Notes: generated from the letters alone by a model not told the origin. Positions 17,343-26,384 are shown, counted from the first letter of the stretch. The stretch: 64,000 nt of DNA from Nioella halotolerans (GCA_003428585.1 QVQC01000029.1:62001-126000), one strand, 5' to 3'. Made by a program: numbers and translations.

Positions 17343-17357
17343 GTAAAGAATTGGTAA
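17343..17357 (-). promoter_or_regulatory. CtrA-like site between flgJ and fliK
   Basis: On the minus strand it reads TTAC-CAATTCT-TTAC, two identical half-sites with seven-base spacing, lying in the 103-base divergent gap between the FlgJ-like gene and fliK. It could serve either direction. Partial match to TTAA-N7-TTAA only. Confidence 0.35.
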
Positions 17358-17406
17358 GCTCTGTCGGCGAGTGTGCCCGGGACCCGGAAGACCTCTGGAC
17401 CCAAGC

Positions 17407-19674
17407 ATGCCGATCACAGATTCCCTTTCCGCCTTGCTGGCGCCCGTCGCCCCCGCCTCCGCGGCGGTCACCCCGCCCGAACGGACGCGGCCGGGGTTCA
17501 CGCTCGCCCTTGGTGCCGCCACGGCGCAAGCCGAGGCACCAGGCGAACGAAGCCGGGTCAGCGGACAGCGCACCGCCCCTTCGCATCCCCACGCGATACC
17601 CGAAGTGACACGCCACGCGACAGCTGACGCGCCGCCGCGCGGTGCGATTCCGCCGCCGAAATTGGCGGGACCATCGCCATTGCCCGGCATGTTCGGCGGC
17701 ATCGACCCGCGGCAAGCGTCAGGCCCGGCACTTCCCGCCCTCGTCGTATCGGGCGTGATGGGCGGTGCACCTGAACCACCGGCACCCCGGCCCGCAGGTC
17801 GCGCGCCCGTCGAACCAGGTAGTGCTCTCGACGGGCGTGAAACAGGCCCAACGCGCGACCGGCCCTCTTCCCCGGCCGTGACGACACGGCTTTTGGCCGA
17901 CCCGCAGCGTCCCGAAACGCAGGGGCGCGCCCCTGCCGTGCCCGGTGAGTCCGCCACCGCCGCTGCCGGGTCCATCGCACGCGGCGGGCAGGGAAGCCTT
18001 GGACCTCCGGAAATGGCGGATCCCGATTCCGTGCCGGCGCCCGGCCTCGCCCCCGTCATGGCTGCATCCGGCCCGGCGACGCCAAGCCGTTTGGCCGGCA
18101 ACCGGGGGTCCGCATCGCGGCCACCGGACCACGCCACCGCAGTCGTCAATGCGGCCCCGACAAAAGCGCCCGCGGCCAAGGACTGGTCCGCCCCCGATCG
18201 CGTTGCGCTGTCGAGTCCCGCCTCGAATGGCAACCCGGAGTCGGCGGTGTTGCCACTTGCGCCGTCGACGGGCCATGTCGCGCACGGGTCTGCCAAGCTA
18301 CAGGCAGAAAGCGGGCGCGGGGCAGGGGAACGCCAACACGCGTCGGCACAAACGACAACCCGCATGCCACCCGACGACGCATCAAGAGGCCGAGCCGCAC
18401 CACCCGCTCCGCACCCCGGCGCGCAAAGGCTGCCCGGAACGGAGCCATCCACCGATGCGGCTGACAGCCCCATTGTCGCGCAAAGCCAGCGCGTCGCAGG
18501 ACAAGCGGGCCAGACGGCAGGTGCTCGGTCCGGCCAGAGGGGGGACGCCATCGTGTCGTCGCCCGCATCCATCCCCGGCAATACGCCCACCCCGGATCCG
18601 GTCGGCAAACCAGACAGCACCGGTGGCCCCATGGGCCCGCGCAAGGCTCGCCGGCAGGGGTCGGATCCGATCACTGCGCCACCGTCGGGCAGCGCAAGCC
18701 CCGACAGCCTTGGCAAACAGTCAGCCGCCTCCGGCACGGTGATGTCCCCGGCCCGTCCCGTACCCGGCCGGGTCCTGCCTTCCGCGGACCAAGCGGCGAT
18801 CTTTCCACGCCCACGTCAACCGGTCCTTGCAGCAGTGGCCAGCAAGCCGGACATGACGCATCACACCGCCGCACCGGGTGTGTCCCACCCCGAAAAGGCC
18901 AGCCCGGCACCCCATGATGCGCAGGGTCTGCGCCCGAACCCAATAGCGCAAGGGTCATCGCGCATGCCCGTGGCCGCGCAGGGCGCGCCGGCGCCGACCA
19001 AGACCCGCGCGATATCGGGCACCGGCCCGCAAGCCCGGACCGTTCCCGAGAACCCGCCTCCTGTGCCGACAATGCAGGCCCAGCCGACGCAGCCCCTCCT
19101 GCCGCCACGGACCGAAGCCGTCGCATTCGCCCTTCGCACACCGGGACTTTTCGCCACGCCCATTGGGCCGCTTGATCCTGCAATGCCGGATCCGACGATG
19201 GCCCCGGTGGCAGAGGCGGCAGGTGTAGCGGCAGCCGGCGCCCCGGATCGCCCGAGCGCGCCGCAACCGCCCGCCCCGCAACCCGTCACGGCACAACTTG
19301 CGCAGCGGCTCGCCGCCGCCGAACCCCTGCCGAGAGGCGACGCGCCGCTGGAGATGACGCTCGACCCGCCGGAACTTGGCACGATCCGCCTGTCCGTGAC
19401 CCGCGGCGCGGAGGGCATGGTGCTGCACCTGCATGCCGACCTGCCCGAAACGCTTGATCTGCTGCGCCGAAACGGTGGCGCCTTGGCGGAAGAGTTGCAG
19501 CGCCACGGGCTGGAGCACGGGGCGTTCAGTTTCTCGGGCGGGCGCGACGGCCAGCAACCGCGCCCGGCGCCTGCCCCGGTGGAGGCGGCCAGCCCGGCCA
19601 CGGACGGCCCATCCCCGCCACACCCGGACGCCGCCTCCGCACCGGGTCGCGGTACGCTCGACCTGCGCCTTTGA
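17407..19674 (+). CDS. fliK: Flagellar hook-length control protein FliK
   Basis: Secreted molecular ruler that sets hook length and triggers the FlhB switch. I use the ATG at 17407 (755 residues); a GTG at 17371 in frame would add 12. Roughly the first 620 residues are low-complexity Pro/Ala/Gly/Ser sequence typical of the ruler. The C-terminal part has the hook-length domain, with LEMTLDPPELGTIRLSV, VLHLHADLPETLDLLRR and LAEELQRHGLEHGAFSFSGG. The protein is longer than enterobacterial FliK (about 400) but such lengths occur in this group. It is followed by flgD 12 bases later. Confidence 0.92.
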   Translation: MPITDSLSALLAPVAPASAAVTPPERTRPGFTLALGAATAQAEAPGERSRVSGQRTAPSHPHAIPEVTRHATADAPPRGAIPPPKLAGPSPLPGMFGGIDPRQASGPALPALVVSGVMGGAPEPPAPRPAGRAPVEPGSALDGRETGPTRDRPSSPAVTTRLLADPQRPETQGRAPAVPGESATAAAGSIARGGQGSLGPPEMADPDSVPAPGLAPVMAASGPATPSRLAGNRGSASRPPDHATAVVNAAPTKAPAAKDWSAPDRVALSSPASNGNPESAVLPLAPSTGHVAHGSAKLQAESGRGAGERQHASAQTTTRMPPDDASRGRAAPPAPHPGAQRLPGTEPSTDAADSPIVAQSQRVAGQAGQTAGARSGQRGDAIVSSPASIPGNTPTPDPVGKPDSTGGPMGPRKARRQGSDPITAPPSGSASPDSLGKQSAASGTVMSPARPVPGRVLPSADQAAIFPRPRQPVLAAVASKPDMTHHTAAPGVSHPEKASPAPHDAQGLRPNPIAQGSSRMPVAAQGAPAPTKTRAISGTGPQARTVPENPPPVPTMQAQPTQPLLPPRTEAVAFALRTPGLFATPIGPLDPAMPDPTMAPVAEAAGVAAAGAPDRPSAPQPPAPQPVTAQLAQRLAAAEPLPRGDAPLEMTLDPPELGTIRLSVTRGAEGMVLHLHADLPETLDLLRRNGGALAEELQRHGLEHGAFSFSGGRDGQQPRPAPAPVEAASPATDGPSPPHPDAASAPGRGTLDLRL

Positions 19675-19686
19675 AGGAGACACCCC

Positions 19687-20346
19687 ATGGATATCGCCGC
19701 AACGACCCCGACCCAGACCCCCGGTGCCGCCGCCAATGGCAGCGACCGCTCGGTGATCAATTCCGATTTCCAGACCTTTCTCGAAATGTTGACCACGCAG
19801 ATGCAAAACCAGGATCCGCTCAACCCGATGGACTCCACCGAATTCGCAACGCAACTTGCCACCTTCTCTGGTGTCGAACAGCAAGTGCGCACCAATGAAC
19901 TGCTCGGCGGACTGCAACAGGCCATGTCGTTCTCCAATCTCGGGGATGTCGCCGGCTGGATCGGGCGCGAGGCGCGGGCCGAGATGCCGATGGCGTTTCA
20001 GGGCGAACCCTTGACCCTGCTGGCCCCCGGCAATGCTATGGCCGACCGGATGGAACTGGTGGTCACGGATGCCGCGGGGCAGGCGCTGCAACGCGTCCCG
20101 GTCCCGGTGAGCGAGACGCCGTTTCAATGGGCGGGCGTCACCGCGGATGGTGCGCCGCTGCCCTCGGGAACCTACGGCTTCCATATCGAGTATTTCAACG
20201 ATGACACCCCGATCGAGACGCGGCCCGCGCAGGGCTACGCGACGATCGAGGAGGTCGAGAGCGTCGATGGCGAGATCTGGCTGACCATGCCGGGCGGCGT
20301 GCAGGTCCGCTCCTCTCAGGTCACCGCGGTGCGTGAGGGGGGCTGA
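19687..20346 (+). CDS. flgD: Hook cap protein FlgD
   Basis: Scaffold that caps the growing hook. 219 residues, with the N-terminal QMQNQDPLNPMDSTEFATQL signature, a middle beta region, and a FlgD Ig-like domain (LPSGTYGFHIEYFND). A GAAGGAG ribosome site precedes the ATG. The flgE hook gene, often next, is not here. Instead the locus ends and a convergent protease gene begins 11 bases after the flgD stop. Confidence 0.96.
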   Translation: MDIAATTPTQTPGAAANGSDRSVINSDFQTFLEMLTTQMQNQDPLNPMDSTEFATQLATFSGVEQQVRTNELLGGLQQAMSFSNLGDVAGWIGREARAEMPMAFQGEPLTLLAPGNAMADRMELVVTDAAGQALQRVPVPVSETPFQWAGVTADGAPLPSGTYGFHIEYFNDDTPIETRPAQGYATIEEVESVDGEIWLTMPGGVQVRSSQVTAVREGG

Positions 20347-20357
20347 CGGGAAGCGCC

Positions 20358-21692
20358 CTACTTGCGCTCGCCTCCGGGCGCGCCGCCGCCTCCGTCGCCG
20401 GCGATCCGAAGCTCGGATTCCGGGTAGCCAACGCTCGAATGCGGGTCCACGGTGCCGATATAGATATCGTATTGCCCGGTGGGCGGCGTGCCCCAGACAA
20501 GGCTGGGATCGAGTCCGCCGGCGCCATTGTCGTCGCAATACCAGCGGCCGTCAGGCGCGTTGATCAGCAGGCTGGTATCGGCCTCGCTGGTGACGCTGAA
20601 GCCAAGCGGTGCCCCGCTGCCCTGGTAGATCACCCGGAAATCCGGTGCCTCGGCCACGTACCCGGTGCAGCCCTCCCCGACGCTCGACGCCGCGATCCGG
20701 CCCCCCGCAAGGATGTGCTGCAGGTAGGGATCGGGCTGGAAGCCCGATGCCAGCGTGATCGTGCCAAAGGTGGAGGGCAGCGTGTAATCGGGTTCGGACG
20801 GGCGCAGATCGACCTGCGGCGTTTCCCCGGCCATGGTGGCGCGGATCCAGTCCTGGTAGGCGGAGACACGGCTATAAGTGCCGTAATGGTCACCATCCTG
20901 GTGGCAGTAATTGCCGCCGGAAACGAGCCCGACCTGAATATAGCCTTCGCCGTCACGTGCCAGAAGCGGCCCGCCGCTATCGCCCCGGCAGGCGTCGGCA
21001 ATCGCCTCGCGGAAGCCCGCGCAGATGACGCTGCCCGCGCCAGTGGCGCAGAACTGGTTGTCCACGACGGGAACCGCCGCACCAAGCAGCACTTGCGACG
21101 TATCCCATAGCGACGGCGGTTGCGTGGCGGAGCGTTCGGCCTGCGTCAGCGGTCCGCGCCCGCGCGCGATGTTGGGCGGCGGGGTCAGGCCCCAGCCGAT
21201 GATGATGGTTTCATCGCCCACCCGCTCCACCGCGGCGGCGCTGGTGGTGTCGGACAGGCGCACCGGCGCAATGCCCATCGGGCGCACGGTTTCCAGCAGC
21301 GCGATATCGTGGATGCCGACGCCCTGATACCCGGAATGGACGAACACCCGGGCCACGTCGAAGGCGGTGCCGCCGCCCTGCAGGCTGGCGGAATTGGCGT
21401 AGATTTCCAGCCCCAGCGGATTCGCCGGGTCCATCGTATCGACGCAATGCGCGGCAGTCAGCACCCAGTGGTCGGCAATGATCGTTCCGCCACAGAAATG
21501 CCCATCGAAGCGGCTGCGCGCATTGGCCTCGCTCAGCGACACCATCCATGGAAAATCCCCGATGGACACCGGGCAACCGCCCATCACCCGGTCGCCGGAA
21601 CAGAAGTTTTGTGCCACCGCGCGCTCCGGCGCGAAAATGAAGCCTGCCGTCAGAAGGGCGGCGCCAACGGTCAAGTGTTTCATGCCAGACAT
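20358..21692 (-). CDS. Exported trypsin-like serine protease with C-terminal beta domain
   Basis: 444 residues. Residues 1-28 are a signal peptide (ending AVAQ). A trypsin (S1A) domain follows at about 36-290 with the catalytic triad H82 (TAAHC), D129 (HDIAL) and S239 (GDSGG). D233 occupies the position that gives trypsin its preference for Lys/Arg. The segment R35-VMGG resembles the zymogen activation site IVGG, so activation by cleavage after R35 is likely. Residues about 308-430 form a second domain that closely resembles the C-terminus of the caspase-like protein upstream, including two conserved Cys (C342, C386). A GGGAGA ribosome site supports the ATG at 21692. It is 21 bases downstream of the caspase gene, so the two form an operon. 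Confidence 0.9.
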   Translation of the reverse strand: MSGMKHLTVGAALLTAGFIFAPERAVAQNFCSGDRVMGGCPVSIGDFPWMVSLSEANARSRFDGHFCGGTIIADHWVLTAAHCVDTMDPANPLGLEIYANSASLQGGGTAFDVARVFVHSGYQGVGIHDIALLETVRPMGIAPVRLSDTTSAAAVERVGDETIIIGWGLTPPPNIARGRGPLTQAERSATQPPSLWDTSQVLLGAAVPVVDNQFCATGAGSVICAGFREAIADACRGDSGGPLLARDGEGYIQVGLVSGGNYCHQDGDHYGTYSRVSAYQDWIRATMAGETPQVDLRPSEPDYTLPSTFGTITLASGFQPDPYLQHILAGGRIAASSVGEGCTGYVAEAPDFRVIYQGSGAPLGFSVTSEADTSLLINAPDGRWYCDDNGAGGLDPSLVWGTPPTGQYDIYIGTVDPHSSVGYPESELRIAGDGGGGAPGGERK

Positions 21693-21713
21693 CGTGAAGG
21701 TCTCCCGGTCTCG

Positions 21714-23099
21714 TCAATCCAATGCACGTTCAATCGTGGCGGCCGGGTTGACCGGCGCCGGCGCGGCGTCCTGCGGGGGCGCCGGGTCTTCGGGTTCGGG
21801 GGCAGGGCTCGCCGGCGCCTCCGGCACCGACCCGTCGGCCTCCAGCGCCCGCACCAGTAGTTCTGCTTCGGGGGCCGAGGACGCCTGACGCTCCGTGCCG
21901 ACCCAGATCCGGTAGGCCCCCGCGGGCGCCTCGGCCAGAGGCACGACCGGCGCCCCCCCGCGAGAGGATGTGCCCGCGCAGATCCAGTCGCCGTCGGGCG
22001 TGTTCAATACGAGAACGGTTTCCGCCTCGCTTGCCGTGGTCAGGCTGAGCGGCCCCATGGCCTCCTGCCAGTCCAGCTGGAAATCAGGGTTTCTGGCGAC
22101 GAAGCCGTAGCAGGTGCCGCCAAGCTGCGAGGCATCCTCGTATCCGCCGGCCAGCAGGTCCAGCCGCAGGCCGCCTTCCGGCGGGGTCTCTTCCAGCCCG
22201 ATGACCCCGTAAAGCGGTTCACCACCTTCCGCGATACCGTGCCCCGGCTTGCCCGGTGCGCCACGCGCCGCCGCCACCTGAACCGGCACTTCGTTGGTCG
22301 CGGTCCGCCCGCTGCCGCCATGCAATCGCGGCGGAACCTCACCGGCGAAGGCGAATTCCAGCCACGGCACCTGCCGGCCCTCGGTCGCGTTGCGCACCGC
22401 GAAGGAGACCTCGTACATGATATCGTCGATGCGCCGGTCGGGTCGGTCCAGTGCCCTCAGAAGCGCCCCGGTAAAAAGCCCGTTGCGTCCCGCGCCATCA
22501 GAGGAGGTTTGCCCGGGCGCAGCGGCGTACATGATGAACGCAGAAGCGCCCGCGGGCGTGTCCATCGCCGACAGGCCAACGCCGACATCCCGGCTGCCGC
22601 TGCGTTCGGGCAGCGGGTTGTTGCGGCAGGCGTCGAGGATGATCACACCGGTCGCGCCGGTCGCGGACAGCCGTTCCAGCAGCCGCGGCGCAGGGTAGGA
22701 CCAGTCCGGCACATCCTCGGCAAAACCGATTTCCTCGTCATCCGTGGGGATCAGGTAATTGGTACCCTTGTATTCCACCCCGTGCCCGGCAAAGTAGAAC
22801 ACCGCGAGGTCACCGGGGTTGAGCGAGCGGGTGAAATCGCGGATCGCCACCTGCAAGTCGCGCAGGTCCACATCCAGTAACGGCCCGTCACCATGCACCC
22901 GATAACCGATCTCGGCCAGCCGCTCTGCCATGTCGACGGCATCGTTGACGGGGTTGATCAGGGGGTTGGCGGAATATTCGGAATTGCCGATGACGAGGGC
23001 CACGCGCTCGGCCCGGGCAAGCCCGGACAGGCCGACGACGAAGACGGCTGCCACAAGCACAGGCATCACAGCAAAGATGCGCCGTCGTGGACAAGGCAC
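21714..23099 (-). CDS. Exported caspase-like (C14) cysteine protease
   Basis: Start chosen at the GTG at 23099 because GGAGGG lies seven bases before it; this gives 461 residues. A TTG at 23114 and an ATG at 23066 are alternatives. Residues 1-30 (RRR then a hydrophobic stretch ending ARA) are a signal peptide. The caspase fold (about 31-250) shows ALVIGNSEY, the catalytic His in FYFAGHG (H106) and the catalytic Cys in LDACRNNP (C158). Residues about 297-419 form a domain homologous to that of the downstream trypsin, with matching Cys at 330 and 374, and a Pro/Ala-rich tail follows. Substrate is unknown. A periplasmic or secreted location is expected. Confidence 0.9.
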   Translation of the reverse strand: MPCPRRRIFAVMPVLVAAVFVVGLSGLARAERVALVIGNSEYSANPLINPVNDAVDMAERLAEIGYRVHGDGPLLDVDLRDLQVAIRDFTRSLNPGDLAVFYFAGHGVEYKGTNYLIPTDDEEIGFAEDVPDWSYPAPRLLERLSATGATGVIILDACRNNPLPERSGSRDVGVGLSAMDTPAGASAFIMYAAAPGQTSSDGAGRNGLFTGALLRALDRPDRRIDDIMYEVSFAVRNATEGRQVPWLEFAFAGEVPPRLHGGSGRTATNEVPVQVAAARGAPGKPGHGIAEGGEPLYGVIGLEETPPEGGLRLDLLAGGYEDASQLGGTCYGFVARNPDFQLDWQEAMGPLSLTTASEAETVLVLNTPDGDWICAGTSSRGGAPVVPLAEAPAGAYRIWVGTERQASSAPEAELLVRALEADGSVPEAPASPAPEPEDPAPPQDAAPAPVNPAATIERALD

Positions 23100-23197
23100 G
23101 TCTGAGCCCTCCAAAATGATTAATCGAATGTAGCGCAGTATGACCTGAAATTTCCGCTGCGCCGACTCTTTTTTGTCGCTCTAGGCACCCGGCGCGT

Positions 23198-24451
23198 TCA
23201 AATGGTAAGGAAAACCTGAAGATCGGCGACATTGGTGCCCGTTGCCCCGATGGTCAGCAGATCGCCCGAGGCGGTCAGCGCCGCGTGGCTGTCGCTGTTT
23301 GCCAGCAACGCTTCGGGGTCGATCCCGGCGGCGCGCATCCTTGCCAGGCTGGTGTCATCGACGATGGCGCCCGCCGCCTCGGTCGGCCCATCGCGCCCGT
23401 CGGTGCCGCCCGACAGGAAGAGCCAGCGCGCCCCGACGCCGCGCGCCTCGGCCAAGAGCGCGACCCGCAGCGCCAATTCCTGATTGCGCCCGCCGCGCCC
23501 GTCGCCGCGGATCTCCACCGTGGTTTCACCGCCAAGAAGCAGCGCGGTGCCCGGCGGGGTTGTCGCGGCAAGCTCAAGCACCGTCTCGGCAGCCGCCTCC
23601 ACCGGGCCGGTCAGGGGGCTCCCGATCATCCGCACCGGCCGCGTTGCGGCGCGCGCCATGGCGTCGAGGCTTTGCCGGTTGGAACCGACCAGCGTGGCGT
23701 CGGGCCGGGGCAGGTCCGCCGGCGGCTCGGGCCGGGCCAGCGCCGTGCGGGCAGCCTCGGGCAGCTTGTCCCGGATGCCCAGCCGACGGGCCACGTCGCG
23801 CGCCGCGGCAAGGTCCGCAATCGGCCCCACGCTCGGCCCGCTGGCGATCACCCGCAAGTCATCGCCGACAACGTCCGAAAGGATCAGGCTGCGCACCGGC
23901 GCCGGCGCCGCCAGCCGCAACATGCCACCCCCCTTCAGCCGCGAAAGCGCTTGCCGCAGGATGTTCGTCTCGGTGATGTCGGCGCCGGAGGCCAGCAGCA
24001 GCCGGTTGACCTCTGCCTTGTCGGCCAGCGTTACGCCCTCGACCGGCGCCGGCAACAGGGCGGACCCGCCGCCCGAGATCAGCGCCAGCACCGCGTCGCG
24101 TTCGCCGGCCTCGCGCAGCCGTTTTTCCACCGCAAGCGCCGCGATCACCCCGCGCCCGTCGGGCACCGGGTGGCCCGCGGCGTAGGCCGCCACGCCGGCG
24201 ACATCGCGGTGATTCTCGTAATTCGTCACGACAAGGCAATCGGTCGGCGTGCTCGCGGGCAGGCTGTCCCGCGCCGCCTGCATCATGCCATGCGCCGCCT
24301 TGCCGACGGCGATCAGGACCAGCCGGCCATTTTCCGGCATGCGGGCGGGCCGGGCGGCCAGCGCCTTGGCCACCGCGCGTTCTGGATCGGCGGCGGCAAC
24401 ACCGGCCATGAACACGCGGATCAATTCTGAATGCAGGGCGTCGGGAGGCAT
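23198..24451 (-). CDS. Glycerate 2-kinase (MOFRL family)
   Basis: Phosphorylates D-glycerate to 2-phosphoglycerate, linking glyoxylate, serine or tartrate breakdown to glycolysis. 417 residues, with the N-terminal DUF4147 domain (VAVGKAAHGM-type segment, LISGGGSALL, ETNILRQALSRLKGGGM, LILSDVVGDDL) and the C-terminal MOFRL motif GGRNQELAL. Family names used are GckA and TtuD. The ATG at 24451 is preceded by a Gly/Ala-rich GC tract and lies 88 bases after the ubiB stop. It is probably a separate short transcript or the tail of the ubi operon. Confidence 0.92.
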   Translation of the reverse strand: MPPDALHSELIRVFMAGVAAADPERAVAKALAARPARMPENGRLVLIAVGKAAHGMMQAARDSLPASTPTDCLVVTNYENHRDVAGVAAYAAGHPVPDGRGVIAALAVEKRLREAGERDAVLALISGGGSALLPAPVEGVTLADKAEVNRLLLASGADITETNILRQALSRLKGGGMLRLAAPAPVRSLILSDVVGDDLRVIASGPSVGPIADLAAARDVARRLGIRDKLPEAARTALARPEPPADLPRPDATLVGSNRQSLDAMARAATRPVRMIGSPLTGPVEAAAETVLELAATTPPGTALLLGGETTVEIRGDGRGGRNQELALRVALLAEARGVGARWLFLSGGTDGRDGPTEAAGAIVDDTSLARMRAAGIDPEALLANSDSHAALTASGDLLTIGATGTNVADLQVFLTI

Positions 24452-24539
24452 GGCGGCGGGCCTTTGGCAGGACGGTCGCGTCAACTGTCCCACCGCGGGG
24501 CGCCCATGTCCATTCAGGATGCGGCGCGCGGTCCGCCCG

Positions 24540-26072
24540 TCAGAACCAGAATTCCCAGGCGGCCACGGATACGAAGGCCAGCGCCACGCCGCCCGCAAGG
24601 TAGCCCAGCCGTTCGCCCAGCCGCGACCGGCGCGGCGGCGGCGACGTGTTGGCATTGGCCAGCAGCGCATCCTGCGCCATCTGCGGCAGGCGCGGGCCGA
24701 AGCGCGACAGCACCTGCGCGGTGCGCCACAGGTCGCGCACCATCGCCTGCGGGCCAAGGTTGCGGCTGATGTAATCCTCCACCACAGGGCGCGCCGTCTT
24801 CCAGATGTTGATATTGGCGTCGAGCGAGCGCGCCACGCCCTCCACCACCACCATCGTTCGTTGCAGCAGGATCAACTCGGTCCGCGTTTCCATGCCGAAC
24901 TGTTCCGTCACCTCGAACAGGTAGGACAGCAGCCGGGCCATGGAAATCCGGCTGGCATCCATGCCGAAGATCGGCTCCCCCACGGATCGCAGCGCCTGCG
25001 CGAACTCGTCGATATCGCGGTCGGCGGGGACGTAGCCCGCCTCGAAATGCACCTCGGCGACGCGGCGGTAGTCACGCCGGATGAATCCCATCAGGATTTC
25101 CGCATAGACCCGGCGGGTATATTCATCCAGCCGCCCCATGATCCCGAAATCCAGCGCCACGATATCGCCGTTCGGCGCCACCTTCAGGTTGCCCTGATGC
25201 ATGTCCGCGTGAAAGAACCCGTCGCGCAGCGCATGGCGCAGGAACATCTGCAACACCCGTTCGGCCAGCGCCACCCGGTCGTGACCGGCGGCGTCGATGG
25301 CCTCTGGGTCGCCCATGGAGACCCCCTCTGCCCAGTCCAGCATCATCACCCGGCGCGAACACAGGAACCAGTTGACCGCCGGCACGCGGAACCCGTCATC
25401 CTCGGCGGTCTTGGCGGCGAACTCCCCGGCGGCGGAGCTTTCGATGCGCAGGTCAAGCTCGCGCATGACCACGCCCTCGAAATGCGCGATCACCTCCTGC
25501 GGGCGCAGTCGGCGCGAGGCCGGCGACAGCGTCTCGATCCAGCCGGCCATCAGGTAGAAGGCGTCGATATCGCGCCGGAACGCGCGTTCGATCCCCGGCC
25601 GCAGCACCTTCACCGCCACGTCTTGCCCGGTGTCGCGCAGCGTCGCACGATGCACCTGCGCGATGGAGGCGGCGGCGACAGGTTCGGAAAACTCGGTGAA
25701 CAGATCCGTGACCGGGGTTTCCATATCCTCCGCGATCATGCGCTTGGCGGTGGCGCTGTCGAAGGGCGGCAGCTTGTCCTGCAACACCCGAAGCTCGCGC
25801 GCCAGTTTCGGGCCGACCACGTCGGGCCGCGTGCTCAGGATCTGGCCGAACTTGATATAGGCCGGCCCCAGCGCCGTCAGCGCCCGCACCACCGGCGGCA
25901 GGTCGGGGTCGCCCTTCAACCCAAGCCACTTGAACGGCCAGCCCAGCACCCGAAGGCCGATGCGCACGCTGCGCGGCGCGTCCATCGCGGCCAGCGCCTC
26001 GGCCATGGCACCGGTGCGCTCGAACGTGGCGCCGGTGCGGATCAGCCGCCAGATATTGTGAGGGCCACGCAT
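24540..26072 (-). CDS. ubiB: Ubiquinone biosynthesis ATPase/kinase-like protein UbiB
   Basis: Atypical kinase-fold protein that supports ubiquinone synthesis at the inner membrane. 510 residues. The family KxGQ motif is present at residues 74-77 in YIKFGQILSTRPD. An Ala-rich loop (AAASIAQVHRA), the FFHADMHQGNL catalytic loop and LDFGIMGRL follow, and the C-terminus ends in a hydrophobic helix (about 490-508) that anchors the protein. It lies downstream of ubiE on the same strand but with a 312-base gap, so it may have its own promoter. Confidence 0.95.
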   Translation of the reverse strand: MRGPHNIWRLIRTGATFERTGAMAEALAAMDAPRSVRIGLRVLGWPFKWLGLKGDPDLPPVVRALTALGPAYIKFGQILSTRPDVVGPKLARELRVLQDKLPPFDSATAKRMIAEDMETPVTDLFTEFSEPVAAASIAQVHRATLRDTGQDVAVKVLRPGIERAFRRDIDAFYLMAGWIETLSPASRRLRPQEVIAHFEGVVMRELDLRIESSAAGEFAAKTAEDDGFRVPAVNWFLCSRRVMMLDWAEGVSMGDPEAIDAAGHDRVALAERVLQMFLRHALRDGFFHADMHQGNLKVAPNGDIVALDFGIMGRLDEYTRRVYAEILMGFIRRDYRRVAEVHFEAGYVPADRDIDEFAQALRSVGEPIFGMDASRISMARLLSYLFEVTEQFGMETRTELILLQRTMVVVEGVARSLDANINIWKTARPVVEDYISRNLGPQAMVRDLWRTAQVLSRFGPRLPQMAQDALLANANTSPPPRRSRLGERLGYLAGGVALAFVSVAAWEFWF

Positions 26073-26384
26073 GCTATGCGCCTCTCTGCCGGGCGCATCC
26101 GGCCTGATACATCATGCTCGGCCCTTCATGCTCGGCCCTTCGGGATGTGGCGCCCGGCGCGGAATCAAGGCCGCAGGCCGCCGCGCATCGCCGGGCCGCC
26201 CCCCGGCACGGCGATTTGGCTGGGCTTGGGGCAAACGCTCGAATTTCGTTCGAATGTGGCAGGGATAAAGCGCGCAGCCCCGGCCTCGTATCGCCGCACC
26301 GCGGCCCGCCGACGCGCGCCTTGATCGAACGCGCCGCATGGCAGGGCACTTGCCGCAAGGGCACCCGGTTTCCACAAGCCATCA
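26073..26384. other. Non-coding gap between ubiE and ubiB
   Basis: 312 bases with no convincing gene; the short open frames on either strand lack ribosome sites and family resemblance. It contains a perfect tandem repeat of 14 bases (TCATGCTCGGCCCT twice, 26112-26139). Farther away is a more A+T-rich stretch around 26237-26270 with ATTTCGTTCGAATG that could hold the ubiB promoter. I see no clear terminator after ubiE. Confidence 0.5.
26112..26139. repeat. Tandem 14-base repeat, two copies
   Basis: TCATGCTCGGCCCT occurs twice without any interruption, about 40 bases upstream of the ubiB start on the opposite strand reading. It may be a replication slippage product. It could affect the ubiB leader because it lies between any promoter and the start codon. 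Confidence 0.8.

Noticed and set aside
16663..17715. A 350-codon minus-strand protein ending in the FlgN-like sequence
   Set aside because: The upstream part is the shadow of the FlgJ-like and fliK regions. The ATG at 17007, overlapping the FlgJ-like stop, is a much better start.
26237..26251. SOS-box-like GCTC-N7-GTTC between ubiE and ubiB
   Set aside because: It has one mismatch to GTTC-N7-GTTC, lies about 165 bases from the ubiB start, and ubiB is not a known LexA target. Chance is likely.
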